In this document: positions 1 to 8,918 of the stretch, in pieces
Layout of the letters: each line of letters opens with the position of its first letter
How positions within the stretch are numbered: the stretch's first letter is position 1
Source: JBBDKV01 sp040879165
GTDB taxonomy: Bacteria; Patescibacteriota; Microgenomatia; UBA1400; PJMF01
Length of the DNA: 59,895 nt
Assembly (NCBI GenBank): GCA_040879165.1
Contig: JBBDKV010000028.1
Span: 1 to 59,895, forward strand
Direction of reading: 5' to 3'
Notes under the pieces: model-generated
Told to the model about the DNA's origin: nothing
Databases searched by the model: none
The model's input: the letters and a program-made list of their open reading frames with translations, nothing else
Translations under genes and position numbers: made by a program

Positions 1-2
1 GA

Positions 3-1190
3 ATAGCAGCGATCTTATTAGCCATTTTCATTGCAGCGCTCATTATTTCCCACCTTATTTCAATGATACTTTTTGTTCCGATTTTACTGGGCTTGCTAGC
101 TCTTCAGTTACTTGGTCAGAATCAAGTTTCTAAATCTCAACTCATTCTACGCTCAACTTGGATACTATCAGCATTGTTTGTAGGCTTACTGCTATCAAGC
201 TGGTATTGGCTGCCGGTTGTTTTTGAGAGGTCATTTATTCAATTTGGCTCTTCTCAACTTACAGATATATATATTGATCATTTTGTATCTTGGAGAGACT
301 TGTTTTCCCTCACTAGAGAGATCGATAGTAGTCCGTATTTTCTCGAGGTGATACAGGTAGGTTGGCTGGCAGTATTCGCAGCAGTGAGTAGTGTGCTAAT
401 TTTTTTGAAAAAATTCTTTGTGCCCGAGCAAACCAATCTTGTTATTTGGTTCTGGGCAAGTATTTTGTTTGGATCATTTTTTTTAATTACCCCTCAGGCA
501 GCTTTGCTTTGGAGTTTAATTCCAGGTCTAGATAGTACGCAATTTCCTTGGCGCTTACTCTGGATTTCACAATTAGCTGCAGTATCCATTCTAGCTTTAA
601 TTTTAGTGGCGCAAAATAAACTTTGGCAACAAGTAATGGCTGGCATTATTTTGATCAGTACTCTATGGTCAGTGTTTGCATATGCACAGCCGAAGGGTGT
701 CACATCTAGGGTGGATTATGAATGGTATGAATCAGTAGAGACAGGATCAAGTTTTGATGAGTTCCGTCCAATATGGGCTAAAGACAACTATAACCTGCAA
801 GATCGCATTGTATTTGTTGCCGATGACATGTCTGCTGAACCTAAAATTGAGGTTCAAAGTTGGACTGGCACGAAAATGGAGTATATTGTCCAGACAGATC
901 AAGCAGGATCGGTGGTACAGAAGACTCTCTACTTTCCAGGTTGGACAGTGTTAATTAATGAAGAAGGCCAGCCGATTAATTTTCATTTACCTGGCTATGA
1001 GGGATTGATAGCCTATGAGATTCCTGCTGGAAGTACGCAAGTAGCAACTAGTTTTTCTGGGTCTACCGCTGCGCGCAATGGTGGAAAAATTGCAACAGTA
1101 CTTGGAATAGTAATACTTGGTGCAGTTTTGGCAAAACCATATTTATATTTTTTTAATGCTAATAGCCATGCCAATAGAATTTCCAAGTAG
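3..1190 (+). CDS. Polytopic membrane protein, PTPS-related family (C-terminal part)
   Basis: The reading frame is open to the left edge, so this is the C-terminal part of a longer gene; the ATG at 63 lies inside a membrane helix and is not a convincing start. Hydrophobic helices alternate with a WYWLP motif and a later FPWR(L/F)L motif. Both recur in the membrane proteins annotated as 6-pyruvoyl-tetrahydropterin-synthase-related (PF10131), which resemble YfhO-type polytopic glycosyltransferases. The last ~130 residues before the final helix form a soluble, beta-rich extracytoplasmic domain (YFPGWTV, LPGYEGLIAYEIPAG). I infer a role in cell-surface glycan assembly; the substrate cannot be read. 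It converges on the DUF368 gene with only 12 nt between them, so no separate terminator fits in the gap. Confidence 0.75.
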   Translation: MAAILLAIFIAALIISHLISMILFVPILLGLLALQLLGQNQVSKSQLILRSTWILSALFVGLLLSSWYWLPVVFERSFIQFGSSQLTDIYIDHFVSWRDLFSLTREIDSSPYFLEVIQVGWLAVFAAVSSVLIFLKKFFVPEQTNLVIWFWASILFGSFFLITPQAALLWSLIPGLDSTQFPWRLLWISQLAAVSILALILVAQNKLWQQVMAGIILISTLWSVFAYAQPKGVTSRVDYEWYESVETGSSFDEFRPIWAKDNYNLQDRIVFVADDMSAEPKIEVQSWTGTKMEYIVQTDQAGSVVQKTLYFPGWTVLINEEGQPINFHLPGYEGLIAYEIPAGSTQVATSFSGSTAARNGGKIATVLGIVILGAVLAKPYLYFFNANSHANRISK

Positions 1191-1202
1191 AATGAGAGAT
1201 TT

Positions 1203-2204
1203 TTATATTTCTCTATGCTCCTCGCTCTCAAGCGCTGCTTTGTGTTTCTTTTTGAAGCTAGTGCTTGCTACATCTTCAGTTCGCTCAGCGGTTACGTGCC
1301 AACGATTGAGCAGCGTAATCAAAAAATAACCCATAACTGCCAAGCCAATAATCAGCAGCACAGTTGAGTCAAATTGAGCGGGTAGTACATTAGCATCCTG
1401 CAGTGTTACTTCCACGCCTTTACTATTGATCCGGGTGCTCAAGATTTCTTTCCACGGCCAGAGTTTGCGCAGTGAGCCAATCATAAAACCGGTCAGAGTT
1501 GCTACCACAATGTCATGATGCTTGGTGAACAGCCAATTGAGCAGGCGAGAAAAGAAAGCTAAGCCAATTACCGCACCCAGAGCTACTAAGCCAAGCACAA
1601 AAAAATCTCGATCAGACACAGCATGAACAATTTGTTCGTACTTGCCCATGATCAGTAGCAAAAATGAGCCAGAGATGCCAGGTAGGATCATGGCACAAAT
1701 GGCGATCGCGCCGCTGAGGAAAAACATCAGCGGAGTATCTGGTGTGGAAACGGGCACCGCACCGACTATCCAGTACGCTGCAACAGCGGCAAGCATCAAT
1801 CCAGCTTTGTCATGAAAGTCCCAGGTCACAACCCGCTTGCTGACGAGCTGAATTGACGCGAGCACTAATCCAAAGAAAAAAGCGAAGACATATGGTTGGT
1901 AATGTTCTAACAAGTGCACTAATAAGCTGGCAAGTGAAAGTACCGCAACACCCAGACCAAGCGCGAGGGGAACTAAAAAGCTAAAAGGAATTTTTTTCCA
2001 AGCTTCGACAAATCTACCCTTGATGACGAGACGTAGGAACTCGCCAGTCATTACTTTAATGGAGTAAATTAATTCTTCGTAAATGCCAAAAATAAAGGCA
2101 ATGGTGCCGCCAGAAACTCCCGGCACTAAGTCAGCAGCTCCCATCATGAAACCCACACTCCCCACTTGGATTTTGCGCTTGAGAGACTGAGATGAATCGG
2201 ACAT
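1203..2204 (-). CDS. DUF368 membrane protein, PopT-type undecaprenyl-phosphate translocase
   Basis: The N-terminus carries the DUF368 signature GAADLVPGVSGGT followed by about eight predicted helices; a second, related PGISGSF motif lies near the middle, as expected for an inverted-repeat transporter fold. Length (333 aa) is normal for the family. DUF368 proteins have been shown in other bacteria to help return undecaprenyl phosphate across the membrane for envelope glycan synthesis; assigning that role here is inference from family. The next gene, transcribed the other way, is D-Ala-D-Ala ligase, so two peptidoglycan-related genes share a divergent region of 130 nt. The ATG at 2202-2204 is preceded on its strand by overlapping TATACT/TATACA hexamers. 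Confidence 0.85.
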   Translation of the reverse strand: MSDSSQSLKRKIQVGSVGFMMGAADLVPGVSGGTIAFIFGIYEELIYSIKVMTGEFLRLVIKGRFVEAWKKIPFSFLVPLALGLGVAVLSLASLLVHLLEHYQPYVFAFFFGLVLASIQLVSKRVVTWDFHDKAGLMLAAVAAYWIVGAVPVSTPDTPLMFFLSGAIAICAMILPGISGSFLLLIMGKYEQIVHAVSDRDFFVLGLVALGAVIGLAFFSRLLNWLFTKHHDIVVATLTGFMIGSLRKLWPWKEILSTRINSKGVEVTLQDANVLPAQFDSTVLLIIGLAVMGYFLITLLNRWHVTAERTEDVASTSFKKKHKAALESEEHREI

Positions 2205-2334
2205 GCAGTATAGTGTATACCAAGCTGCTGGACTTGTCTGCAGAAAAATGGCTGCTATGATGAGCTAAAGTGAAAGTTGCAGTAGTAATTTACAGTGCTC
2301 TGACAGCTTGTGCAGTACAGATAGAAAGGCCGCT

Positions 2335-3396
2335 ATGCACGACAAAATTATTGTTGGACTGATTTTCGGTGGGCGCTCTGCTGAGCATGAGGTGTCGATC
2401 ATGTCTGCGCGCAATGTTGCAGCTGCGCTCGATCCTGAGAAATACCTTGTTCGCTTGATAGGCATTACTAAGTCTGGTGCTTGGCTTTTTGATGATGCTC
2501 CGCGCCGGGTCATTGAAGATCCAACGCAGCAAATCTTACCTGAGCAAGCACTTGACACTAATCCAATGGTAGCTCTAAGTGCACATCAATCTGAGTCGTC
2601 AACTGATTCAACGGCTATTGATGTTATTTTTCCAGTTTTGCATGGTCCGTATGGCGAAGATGGAACGGTACAGGGTTTGGCAAAAATTCTTGATCTGCCT
2701 TGTGTTGGGGCAGGCGTGATAGGCTCAGTGCTGGGTATGGACAAAGACGTGATGAAGCGTTTGTTAGTGCAAGCCAAGATTCCCATTGTTGAACACATCG
2801 TGCTGCGCCATGGTGACAAGCGCCCAAATTTTGACCAACTCAGCAAGAAATTAGGGCAGACTTTATTTGTCAAACCAGCTAATTTGGGATCATCAGTGGG
2901 CGTCAGTAAGGTGACTTCTCAGCAGGAGTTGTCAACAGCGCTTGATACAGCGTTTCGGTACGATCGAAAAATTATTATCGAACAGGGTTTAAACAAAGTT
3001 CGTGAGATCGAGATTGGTGTCTTGGGTAATGATCAACCAGAAGTATCAGTGCCAGGCGAATTAATGGTTGCCGATGATTTTTATTCGTATGACGCTAAAT
3101 ATGGCACTGAGTCTCAAACAAAAGATCAGATCCCGGCTCAAATACCCAAGAAAATAGTTGCGGAAATTGAGCAACTCGCTCAGCAAACTTTTCAAGTTCT
3201 TGAGTGCCGGGGCATGTGTCGGGCTGATTTTTTCCTCACTGCAGAAGGCAAGATTTACTTGAATGAAATAAATACGCTGCCCGGCTTTACCAACATTAGC
3301 ATGTATCCCAAACTCTGGGAGGCAAGTGGCATGTCACAGCGCGAATTGGTGGATCGGTTGATAGCATTGGCGATGGAGGAAGGTGCTCAATATTAG
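2335..3396 (+). CDS. ddl: D-alanine--D-alanine ligase
   Basis: ATP-grasp ligase that joins two D-alanines for the peptidoglycan stem peptide in the cytoplasm. The N-terminus shows the Ddl motif FGGRSAEHEVS. The middle has the ATP-grasp segment VKPANLGSSVGVSKV, and the C-terminal half has YDAKY, RADFFL and NEINTLPGFT, which bind metal, ATP and the second D-alanine. Length (353 aa) is normal. A TTG at 2308 is also in frame, but ATG 2335 fits the family N-terminus and has a purine-rich AAAGG just upstream. An imperfect hairpin (TTGAGA/TCTCAA, 3404-3426) follows but lacks an adjoining T run. Confidence 0.95.
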   Translation: MHDKIIVGLIFGGRSAEHEVSIMSARNVAAALDPEKYLVRLIGITKSGAWLFDDAPRRVIEDPTQQILPEQALDTNPMVALSAHQSESSTDSTAIDVIFPVLHGPYGEDGTVQGLAKILDLPCVGAGVIGSVLGMDKDVMKRLLVQAKIPIVEHIVLRHGDKRPNFDQLSKKLGQTLFVKPANLGSSVGVSKVTSQQELSTALDTAFRYDRKIIIEQGLNKVREIEIGVLGNDQPEVSVPGELMVADDFYSYDAKYGTESQTKDQIPAQIPKKIVAEIEQLAQQTFQVLECRGMCRADFFLTAEGKIYLNEINTLPGFTNISMYPKLWEASGMSQRELVDRLIALAMEEGAQY

Positions 3397-3476
3397 TTGT
3401 CAGTTGAGAACTAATATGCATCTCAAACCAACACGTTGCACACTAACAAACTCTTTTTTCTTTCGACCAAGCCCAG

Positions 3477-3482
3477 TATACT
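3477..3482 (+). promoter_or_regulatory. -10 element of a leaderless gene
   Basis: TATACT ends 6 nt before the ATG at 3489, so transcription should start at or next to the start codon. No Shine-Dalgarno sequence fits between. Confidence 0.6.
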
Positions 3483-3488
3483 AATCAC

Positions 3489-3986
3489 ATGCTCCAACCA
3501 ATGCTCTACTTGCTAACTGCGGCAATTCTTACAATCATGTTTTTTTTCATGACGATGTCGAGCACAATGTATCAGTCGCATACGAGTCGACAGGAAATAC
3601 CTGAGGAATTGTCACATCTAAGCCCACAGCAATACAGAGTATTGTATGAGAATAAGACAGAGCCGGAGTATTCAAGTCAGCTGGTAGAGGAAGATAGACC
3701 AGGAATATATGTAACCGCAGATACGGGACTGATCGTGTTTGATTCCAGTCATAAATTTGGTGCAGAAACTGGCTTGCTTGGGTTCACTGAAGCGGTGGAA
3801 GAAAATGTGTATACTCGAGAAGTGAGCGGGTTATTTTCGAGCCAAATTGAAGTACGTTCCAGAGATACCAGTGCTTATTTAGGCGAACTACTTGATGGTG
3901 GACCAGGACAGGCAGGGCAACATTACTCTATCAACGGTAGTGCACTGGAGTTTATTCCCGATGATACTGCGGGCGAAGCTTTTTAA
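3489..3986 (+). CDS. Hypothetical membrane-anchored protein
   Basis: Not recognised. Residues 5-25 form a single hydrophobic helix with little positive charge before it, consistent with a signal anchor. The remaining ~140 residues are polar and acidic, with a run of short beta-prone segments (GLIVFD, GLLGFTEAV) typical of a small extracytoplasmic domain. No catalytic motif or cysteine pair is visible. It has its own TATACT promoter and a leaderless start, and ends directly before the next transcription unit. Its neighbours (Ddl upstream, a FemABX-like acyltransferase remnant downstream) are compatible with an envelope role, but that is only context. Confidence 0.6.
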   Translation: MLQPMLYLLTAAILTIMFFFMTMSSTMYQSHTSRQEIPEELSHLSPQQYRVLYENKTEPEYSSQLVEEDRPGIYVTADTGLIVFDSSHKFGAETGLLGFTEAVEENVYTREVSGLFSSQIEVRSRDTSAYLGELLDGGPGQAGQHYSINGSALEFIPDDTAGEAF

Positions 3987-4031
3987 TTGCTGTCACCAAC
4001 ATCTGTATGCAGCTATTTTTTAGAGAGCAGT

Positions 4032-4037
4032 TATAAT
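4032..4037 (+). promoter_or_regulatory. -10 element of a leaderless gene
   Basis: Perfect TATAAT ending 6 nt before ATG 4044. It favours this start over in-frame codons further upstream. Confidence 0.65.
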
Positions 4038-4043
4038 ATCCCA

Positions 4044-4968
4044 ATGCTCGAATCATTTTACGATTTCACCATTGCTCGTTACGCGAGTTGGGATGCTGTG
4101 GATTACTCTGAGGTTGCCAAGGCTGACCTAGTGCAAGTGCTTGGGTTTGTTGAGGGTGGCATCTATCACTCAAAGTCGATGGTTTGGGAAGGTGACACTA
4201 GTGCAGCAGAATCAGCGAAGCAGTTTATTTTTACTAAAAAAGACCGGAAAACTATTGCCAAGCAACAGTCTTATTTTTTTGGATCGCGGCTATACGTTTC
4301 AGGTTGTGCCACTGACTCTTGAGTTATACGCTGAATTTTTTGAATTATACCAAGCAACCACCATGCAGAAAGCTAGAGCTGCCACCTATGATCTTGACGC
4401 AGTAGTTAAGGGCAAAGTTTTGACAGGTAGTGAGATGTACTTGGCTGGATTATTTAAGAATTCAAAGTTGATGTCAGGATTAGTTTTTAATTCTTATAGG
4501 AATGTTGTCACAGTGTTTTTTGGCGCAAAACAGCGTTTTGAGAATATTTCTGGGGGAATTGGTGGATTGCTCGAATACTTATTACTCGACTTTGCCTACA
4601 AACATGACATCAAAACTATCACGCATGGCAGGAGCAAAGTACCTACTGGGCTGATTTCGGGTGCTGGTTTATTTGCTTTTAAGGCTCGCTACGGTTTTTC
4701 TGCCTTTCCAGATCGGGAATGGGTCACTACCTTCGTGAGGAATCCAGCGATTTTTGTCAGTGATGCAGTTTTTATTACTATAGCGGATAATCAATTACAG
4801 TATTTGGTGTTAGCTCAAGAACCAAATGAAGAATTGCTGAAGCGCTATCGAACGCGGATTATACGCACAGTCGAGTTGAAAGGGATGACGGAAGTTGCCA
4901 AGCAGCACAGGCAATTTCTCACCCAGGCAGAGCAAACGTCTCAGCAGGCAACTGATATTGCTCAATAA
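4044..4968 (+). pseudogene. FemABX/GNAT-like acyltransferase gene with a frameshift
   Basis: Two overlapping frames together encode one protein of about 307 aa. The first frame (4044 to about 4275) gives the N-terminus; at a run of seven Ts (4274-4280) it must shift +1 to continue as YF-LDRGYTFQVVPLTLELY and onward to 4968. Without the shift the first frame ends at 4322. The C-terminal part (HGRSKVPTGL, GLFAFKARYGF) resembles the acyl-CoA N-acyltransferase fold of FemABX-type aminoacyl/acyl transferases. A one-base change in a homopolymer may be a real mutation, a sequencing error or a slippage site; the sequence alone cannot decide. The 3' end overlaps the convergent downstream gene by 50 bp. 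Confidence 0.6.
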
Positions 4969-6490
4969 TTTCTTGGTGAGCGGGAGTATCTTTTACCAAA
5001 ATTAGCACATAGTCATCAACGTAAATCGGTTCCCACGCTTCATCTCGAATTCGCCGAATCATAAACGCTTGCCCCCAATTTGTCATGTCGTGACGATAAA
5101 AATAAATAGCGCCAAGATCATAGCGCTGCACCATTGCCTCCCAGACGACTTCATCAGTTTGAGCAGCTATGTATTCGTTAATCATAAAGTCGCCAGGATA
5201 GGCTTCTGGTCGATTATCTACAAACACTCGTGTCTCGGGATATAAATCAAAGATCAAAAACCCGCCAATATCATAATTATTAAACAAATTGCCCTCGATT
5301 TCTAGGCTTTTGAAAAACGCGGCTGATTGTCTATTTGCGGGAAGTAGGCCGAGTCCGTATTGCATGCCGATGGGAGCAATATTTGCTGTAGTCAGCCAGC
5401 TAATTAGCACAGCTCCACCAATGACTGATCCTAGGCTAAGGCGAATCGTTTCTGGAATTTTTTGACGTGCCAGAGCCAGCCAATTTTTGATTTGCTGCCA
5501 CCCTCCACTGCCGATCCAAAACAGTGCCACCAGCGCGAAAATAGACTCGTAGCGGGTAATAAAAGCGGTGAGTAAGCTAAAAATGAGTACTAATAGATTG
5601 GGAAAAAGGTGCTTGGTTGATTTTTTGCGTCTCAGCAATGGCACCGCTGCCAAAAAATTAAACACCAAGACTGCTAATGTTAAATACACATAGTACGGGC
5701 GAGGGTGATATTGGAGGAAAAACCAGATGCTTTGATTCTCAGCTACTCGATAGGCATAGTTGTTAAAAATTTGCAGTGGAAAAAGGATGCCTTGTAGACC
5801 AACGGGATTGAGCAGACAAATACTAGCCGCCGCCAGGCCAATACCAACTAACTGACGCAGTCGTACCCAATCACGTTCTGCCAACAACTGAAAACCAGCC
5901 GCGCCAAGAATGACGCCGCCAAAGATAAAAAATATATGTGTGTTAACCCAGAAGAACATGGTTAGTACCCAGATTAGGGTAAATTTCCAGGGAAATGATG
6001 GCTGCGTTTTTGATCTCAGCCATCGCCAGGTTAATATCGTTAAGCCACTAAAAATAACCAGGCTAACTGCTTCAGGCCTGACTTCCGCTCGATGCGCCAG
6101 AATTGGCAGTAGTAGAAATAAACCACCAGATAGTGGCAAAAGTAGTTGGCGCTGAAATGCTCGCACTCCAAATACCATAATCAGCACCCCTGCCATAGAG
6201 AGTGCCATACCTGTTAGACTGAGCAGTTCAAAGCCACCCATTTGATAGACCAGAAATGCCAGTACACCAAAAAGCCAGTGATGATTAGGTACAGAAAATT
6301 CTGAGTTGGTAAATGAGTAAAAATTAGTTGAAAAAACGCTGCCAGATTGGAGAATCACTTGGCCGTTCATCAAGTGCCTGCCTAGATCACTGGCAGTGAA
6401 ATTGATGCGTTGCATATAGAGGGCAGCCAGCCAAAGACAGAGAAGGATTAGGATAGCCCATTGAAACCAACGCTGTTGCCAGATTTGCAT
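4919..6490 (-). CDS. Polytopic membrane protein, GT-C-like glycosyltransferase
   Basis: A 523-residue protein with about 11 predicted helices. After the first helix comes a lumenal-type loop with DLGRH and NHHWL, the layout seen in GT-C membrane glycosyltransferases, where an acidic residue in the first loop is catalytic. The C-terminal ~110 residues form a soluble domain with NNYDIGGFL and VFVDNRPEAYP, a combination common in such proteins of deep-branching bacteria. It probably transfers a sugar from a polyprenyl carrier outside the membrane; donor and acceptor are unknown. It converges with the frameshifted acyltransferase gene, and the two 3' ends overlap by 50 bp. Confidence 0.65.
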   Translation of the reverse strand: MQIWQQRWFQWAILILLCLWLAALYMQRINFTASDLGRHLMNGQVILQSGSVFSTNFYSFTNSEFSVPNHHWLFGVLAFLVYQMGGFELLSLTGMALSMAGVLIMVFGVRAFQRQLLLPLSGGLFLLLPILAHRAEVRPEAVSLVIFSGLTILTWRWLRSKTQPSFPWKFTLIWVLTMFFWVNTHIFFIFGGVILGAAGFQLLAERDWVRLRQLVGIGLAAASICLLNPVGLQGILFPLQIFNNYAYRVAENQSIWFFLQYHPRPYYVYLTLAVLVFNFLAAVPLLRRKKSTKHLFPNLLVLIFSLLTAFITRYESIFALVALFWIGSGGWQQIKNWLALARQKIPETIRLSLGSVIGGAVLISWLTTANIAPIGMQYGLGLLPANRQSAAFFKSLEIEGNLFNNYDIGGFLIFDLYPETRVFVDNRPEAYPGDFMINEYIAAQTDEVVWEAMVQRYDLGAIYFYRHDMTNWGQAFMIRRIRDEAWEPIYVDDYVLILVKDTPAHQEIIEQYQLPAETFALPG

Positions 6491-6596
6491 ATATGTATAG
6501 TACTTGTCAGCGTGAGGTTGGGCAAGCGGCTAGCAGCACCGATGTATCCCGTTTTGTGAGAGATGTACGCTATTTTCGTGAGTGATAAATAACTGA

Positions 6597-6974
6597 CTAC
6601 TCTTTGAACTTGCCAGCTTTGCGTTCTTTAACTTTGTTCATTGAGTCCATCAGTCGCTCATGAAGATTGATTTTTTTGATGCGGGCCATGCGAAGGATGC
6701 TCATCAGAATGTCGCCCAATTCTTGTTCGACGGTTTCGTCAATTTGCGCGCGCAGGTTGGTTTTCTTACGACCGTGTTCGGCGAGGTATGCGCGCGCCAT
6801 CTCCCCAATCTCTTCAACCAGACCAAGAATCAACATTGAGCCAAATTCTCTTGAGTCACGCTTGCCTTTATCAACTTCATTGAGCATCTTAAAATACTCT
6901 TTGAATGGCGTGTCGTAATATTGCGCTCTTTTCTTTTGGGTTTTGTTTGTTTTTGCTGTGGATTTTTGAGGCAT
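6597..6974 (-). CDS. MazG-like nucleotide pyrophosphohydrolase
   Basis: A small all-alpha NTP-PPase-type protein (125 aa). The metal-binding pattern is visible as LVEEIGEMARA (E-E-x-x-E) followed about 30 residues later by ELGDILMSILRMA (E-x-x-D). MazG-like enzymes hydrolyse (d)NTPs to monophosphates and can clean the nucleotide pool or lower alarmone levels; the substrate is not predictable. The N-terminus is a basic Lys/Thr-rich tail of about 20 residues. On its strand a TATACT ends 6 nt before the ATG, so it is probably leaderless. It is transcribed divergently from dnaG with about 58 nt between the starts. Confidence 0.8.
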   Translation of the reverse strand: MPQKSTAKTNKTQKKRAQYYDTPFKEYFKMLNEVDKGKRDSREFGSMLILGLVEEIGEMARAYLAEHGRKKTNLRAQIDETVEQELGDILMSILRMARIKKINLHERLMDSMNKVKERKAGKFKE

Positions 6975-7017
6975 AAGTATAGTATACAGTGTCTACGCAA
7001 GACTCGACAGCTTGACG

Positions 7018-7023
7018 TATACT
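7018..7023 (+). promoter_or_regulatory. -10 element of dnaG
   Basis: TATACT ends 9 nt before ATG 7033. The hexamer lies downstream of the alternative TTG at 7012, which makes 7033 the better start. Confidence 0.5.
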
Positions 7024-7032
7024 AAAGGCAGT

Positions 7033-8829
7033 ATGTCACAGATTCAGCAAGTTAAGGACGCGCATAACATCGTCGATATCATCGGTAATCGATTGACGTT
7101 GCAGCGAGCAGGCTCTAATTTTAAGGGGTTGTGTCCGTTTCATAGTGAAAAAAGCCCTTCTTTTTTTGTCAGTGAAGAAATGCAGCGCTTCAGATGTTTT
7201 GGTTGTGGCGAAAGTGGTGATGTATACACCTTTTTAGAAAAATATGAAGGCATGACGTTTGCTGAGGCGTTGGAAACACTGGCTAAAGAGGCGGGTATCC
7301 AGCTGGAGCAGTTTGTGCCAGACAAGCAGGATGAGCTGCGGTCTGAGTTGCTGGCGGTGCTTGATTTGGCTCGAGAATATTATCATTGGTTGCTAACCAC
7401 CCATGCAGCTGGCAAGCCAGCTCGCGAATACCTCAAGGAGCGAAAAACAAGTCAAGAATCTATCAAACAATTTCAGATGGGCTTTGCCCTGACGCAGTGG
7501 GATGGTTTGATCAAATTTTTACATGGTAAGAAGAAGTATTCTCTAGAGGTGCTGGAGCAGGCTGGATTGGTCATCCGTTCTCGATCGGGACGAGTCTACG
7601 ATCGGTTTCGCGGTCGAGTGATGTTTCCGCTGCGTAATCATCGGGGACAAGTAGTTGGTTTTTCGGGTCGCCTGCTGCCTACTCTAGCTGAGGGTGATGA
7701 TGAGGGAGCGAAGTACATTAATTCTCCAGAAACGCTGGTCTATCACAAAAGTGAGCTGTTGTTTGGCTATAGTGAGCTACTGCAAGCGATTCGCAAGCAA
7801 TCTCGCGTGATTTTAGTCGAGGGTGAGTTTGACGTAATTTCATCTGCGCAGGCGCACGTTTCTCATGTAGCTGCCATTAAAGGTTCGGCATTGACACCGC
7901 AGCACGTTCGATTGCTTGGGAGAACGGTTGATGCAATTGTGTTGTGTCTCGATGCAGACAAGGCTGGTATTGCAGCCACCCAAAAAGCCATCGAAGTAGT
8001 CAACGCCGAGCAATTATCTAGAGAGCGACCGTTAGAATTGCGAGTACTGCGCATTCCAGGAGGGAAAGACCCTGATGATCTGGCCCGCAGCGATCCCAAA
8101 GCATGGCGAGAAGCAGCTAAGCACTCAATTTCCGCCTATGATTTTCTGATAGAAGTAGCTTTTGAACAGCATGATGCCAACTCGGCTTCTGGAAAACGCT
8201 CGATTATGCAGTTTGTAGCGCCGTGGCTGGCTAAAGTGCAGCACGCAGTGGAGCGCGAGCATTACGTGCAAACTCTGAGTAATCGTTTAGACGTGAGTGA
8301 ATCTAGTATCGAAAAGGATCTCAAAATTGCTGCTCGGCCAGAGCGACGAAAACGGCAATCAAAATCAGCAGATAGTGAGGAGCACACTAAGGAGCTCACT
8401 CGCCAAGAACAATTAGAGCGACGATTATGGTTCTTGGTATTGCACTCAAAGGGCGATCAATTTCTCCAACGCTTAGAAAAATTTTCAGAGCATGAGCTGA
8501 TTATGCCAGGTGCCCAAATGTTGCTGAAAGCACTGCAGTCCGCGCAAGCACACGATTGGCAGACAATAGCCCGCAATTTGCCTAAAGACCAGCAGGAATT
8601 AGTCTTTGAGTTGTATAGTGAGGAATCAGTGCTCGATCAAGACTACGAAGTGACGACAGCTGAGTGGCAACGTACCTTGACCCAGTTAAAGCAAGAAGTG
8701 ATACATGGTCAAATTCAGCAGATAAGTGATGCATTAGAAAAACTTGAGCAGAAAAAAGAATTGAGTGAGGAAGAACAAAATGAGCAAGATGAATTATTGA
8801 GAACGTTGGTTGCGTTGCGAAGGAAGTAA
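7033..8829 (+). CDS. dnaG: DNA primase
   Basis: Synthesises RNA primers at the replication fork. The CHC2 zinc finger is complete (Cys34, His37, Cys55, Cys58) and is followed by the RNA polymerase core domain (RVYDRFRGRVMFPL, GFSGR). The Toprim motifs are clear: VEGEFDVI with the catalytic glutamate and LCLDADKAG with the acidic pair. The C-terminal ~150 residues are helical and charged, as expected for the helicase-binding region. Length (598 aa) is normal. The gene sits upstream of the redox block and the rpoD region; the usual rpsU-dnaG-rpoD operon is not preserved, but dnaG and rpoD remain within 3.5 kb. Confidence 0.97.
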   Translation: MSQIQQVKDAHNIVDIIGNRLTLQRAGSNFKGLCPFHSEKSPSFFVSEEMQRFRCFGCGESGDVYTFLEKYEGMTFAEALETLAKEAGIQLEQFVPDKQDELRSELLAVLDLAREYYHWLLTTHAAGKPAREYLKERKTSQESIKQFQMGFALTQWDGLIKFLHGKKKYSLEVLEQAGLVIRSRSGRVYDRFRGRVMFPLRNHRGQVVGFSGRLLPTLAEGDDEGAKYINSPETLVYHKSELLFGYSELLQAIRKQSRVILVEGEFDVISSAQAHVSHVAAIKGSALTPQHVRLLGRTVDAIVLCLDADKAGIAATQKAIEVVNAEQLSRERPLELRVLRIPGGKDPDDLARSDPKAWREAAKHSISAYDFLIEVAFEQHDANSASGKRSIMQFVAPWLAKVQHAVEREHYVQTLSNRLDVSESSIEKDLKIAARPERRKRQSKSADSEEHTKELTRQEQLERRLWFLVLHSKGDQFLQRLEKFSEHELIMPGAQMLLKALQSAQAHDWQTIARNLPKDQQELVFELYSEESVLDQDYEVTTAEWQRTLTQLKQEVIHGQIQQISDALEKLEQKKELSEEEQNEQDELLRTLVALRRK

Positions 8830-8879
8830 TTTTCTCAGCTTCTCTGGTTTCTGTATAGGACATTCTTTCCAAAGACTCC

Positions 8880-8909
8880 TTGACAATATACCCCCATAGG
8901 GTATATGCT
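8880..8909 (+). promoter_or_regulatory. Promoter of the CsoR/CstR-type regulator
   Basis: Perfect -35 TTGACA (8880-8885), an 18-nt spacer and TATGCT (8904-8909) as -10; the ATG follows 9 nt later. It is the clearest two-box promoter in the window. Confidence 0.7.
8887..8905 (+). promoter_or_regulatory. CsoR/CstR-type operator
   Basis: Perfect 7-bp inverted repeat TATACCC-N5-GGGTATA, in the style of the G/C-tract operators bound by CsoR-family repressors. It fills the -35/-10 spacer and touches the -10, so a bound repressor would block polymerase. The gene immediately downstream encodes a CsoR-family protein, which points to autoregulation. Confidence 0.8.
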
Positions 8910-8918
8910 GTGATTCTA

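Noticed and set aside
1..1190. Complete gene starting at ATG 63
   Set aside because: The frame is open to the window edge with hydrophobic helix residues before that ATG.
3404..3482. Terminator behind ddl
   Set aside because: The 6-bp stem is AT-rich and the T run lies about 25 nt away.
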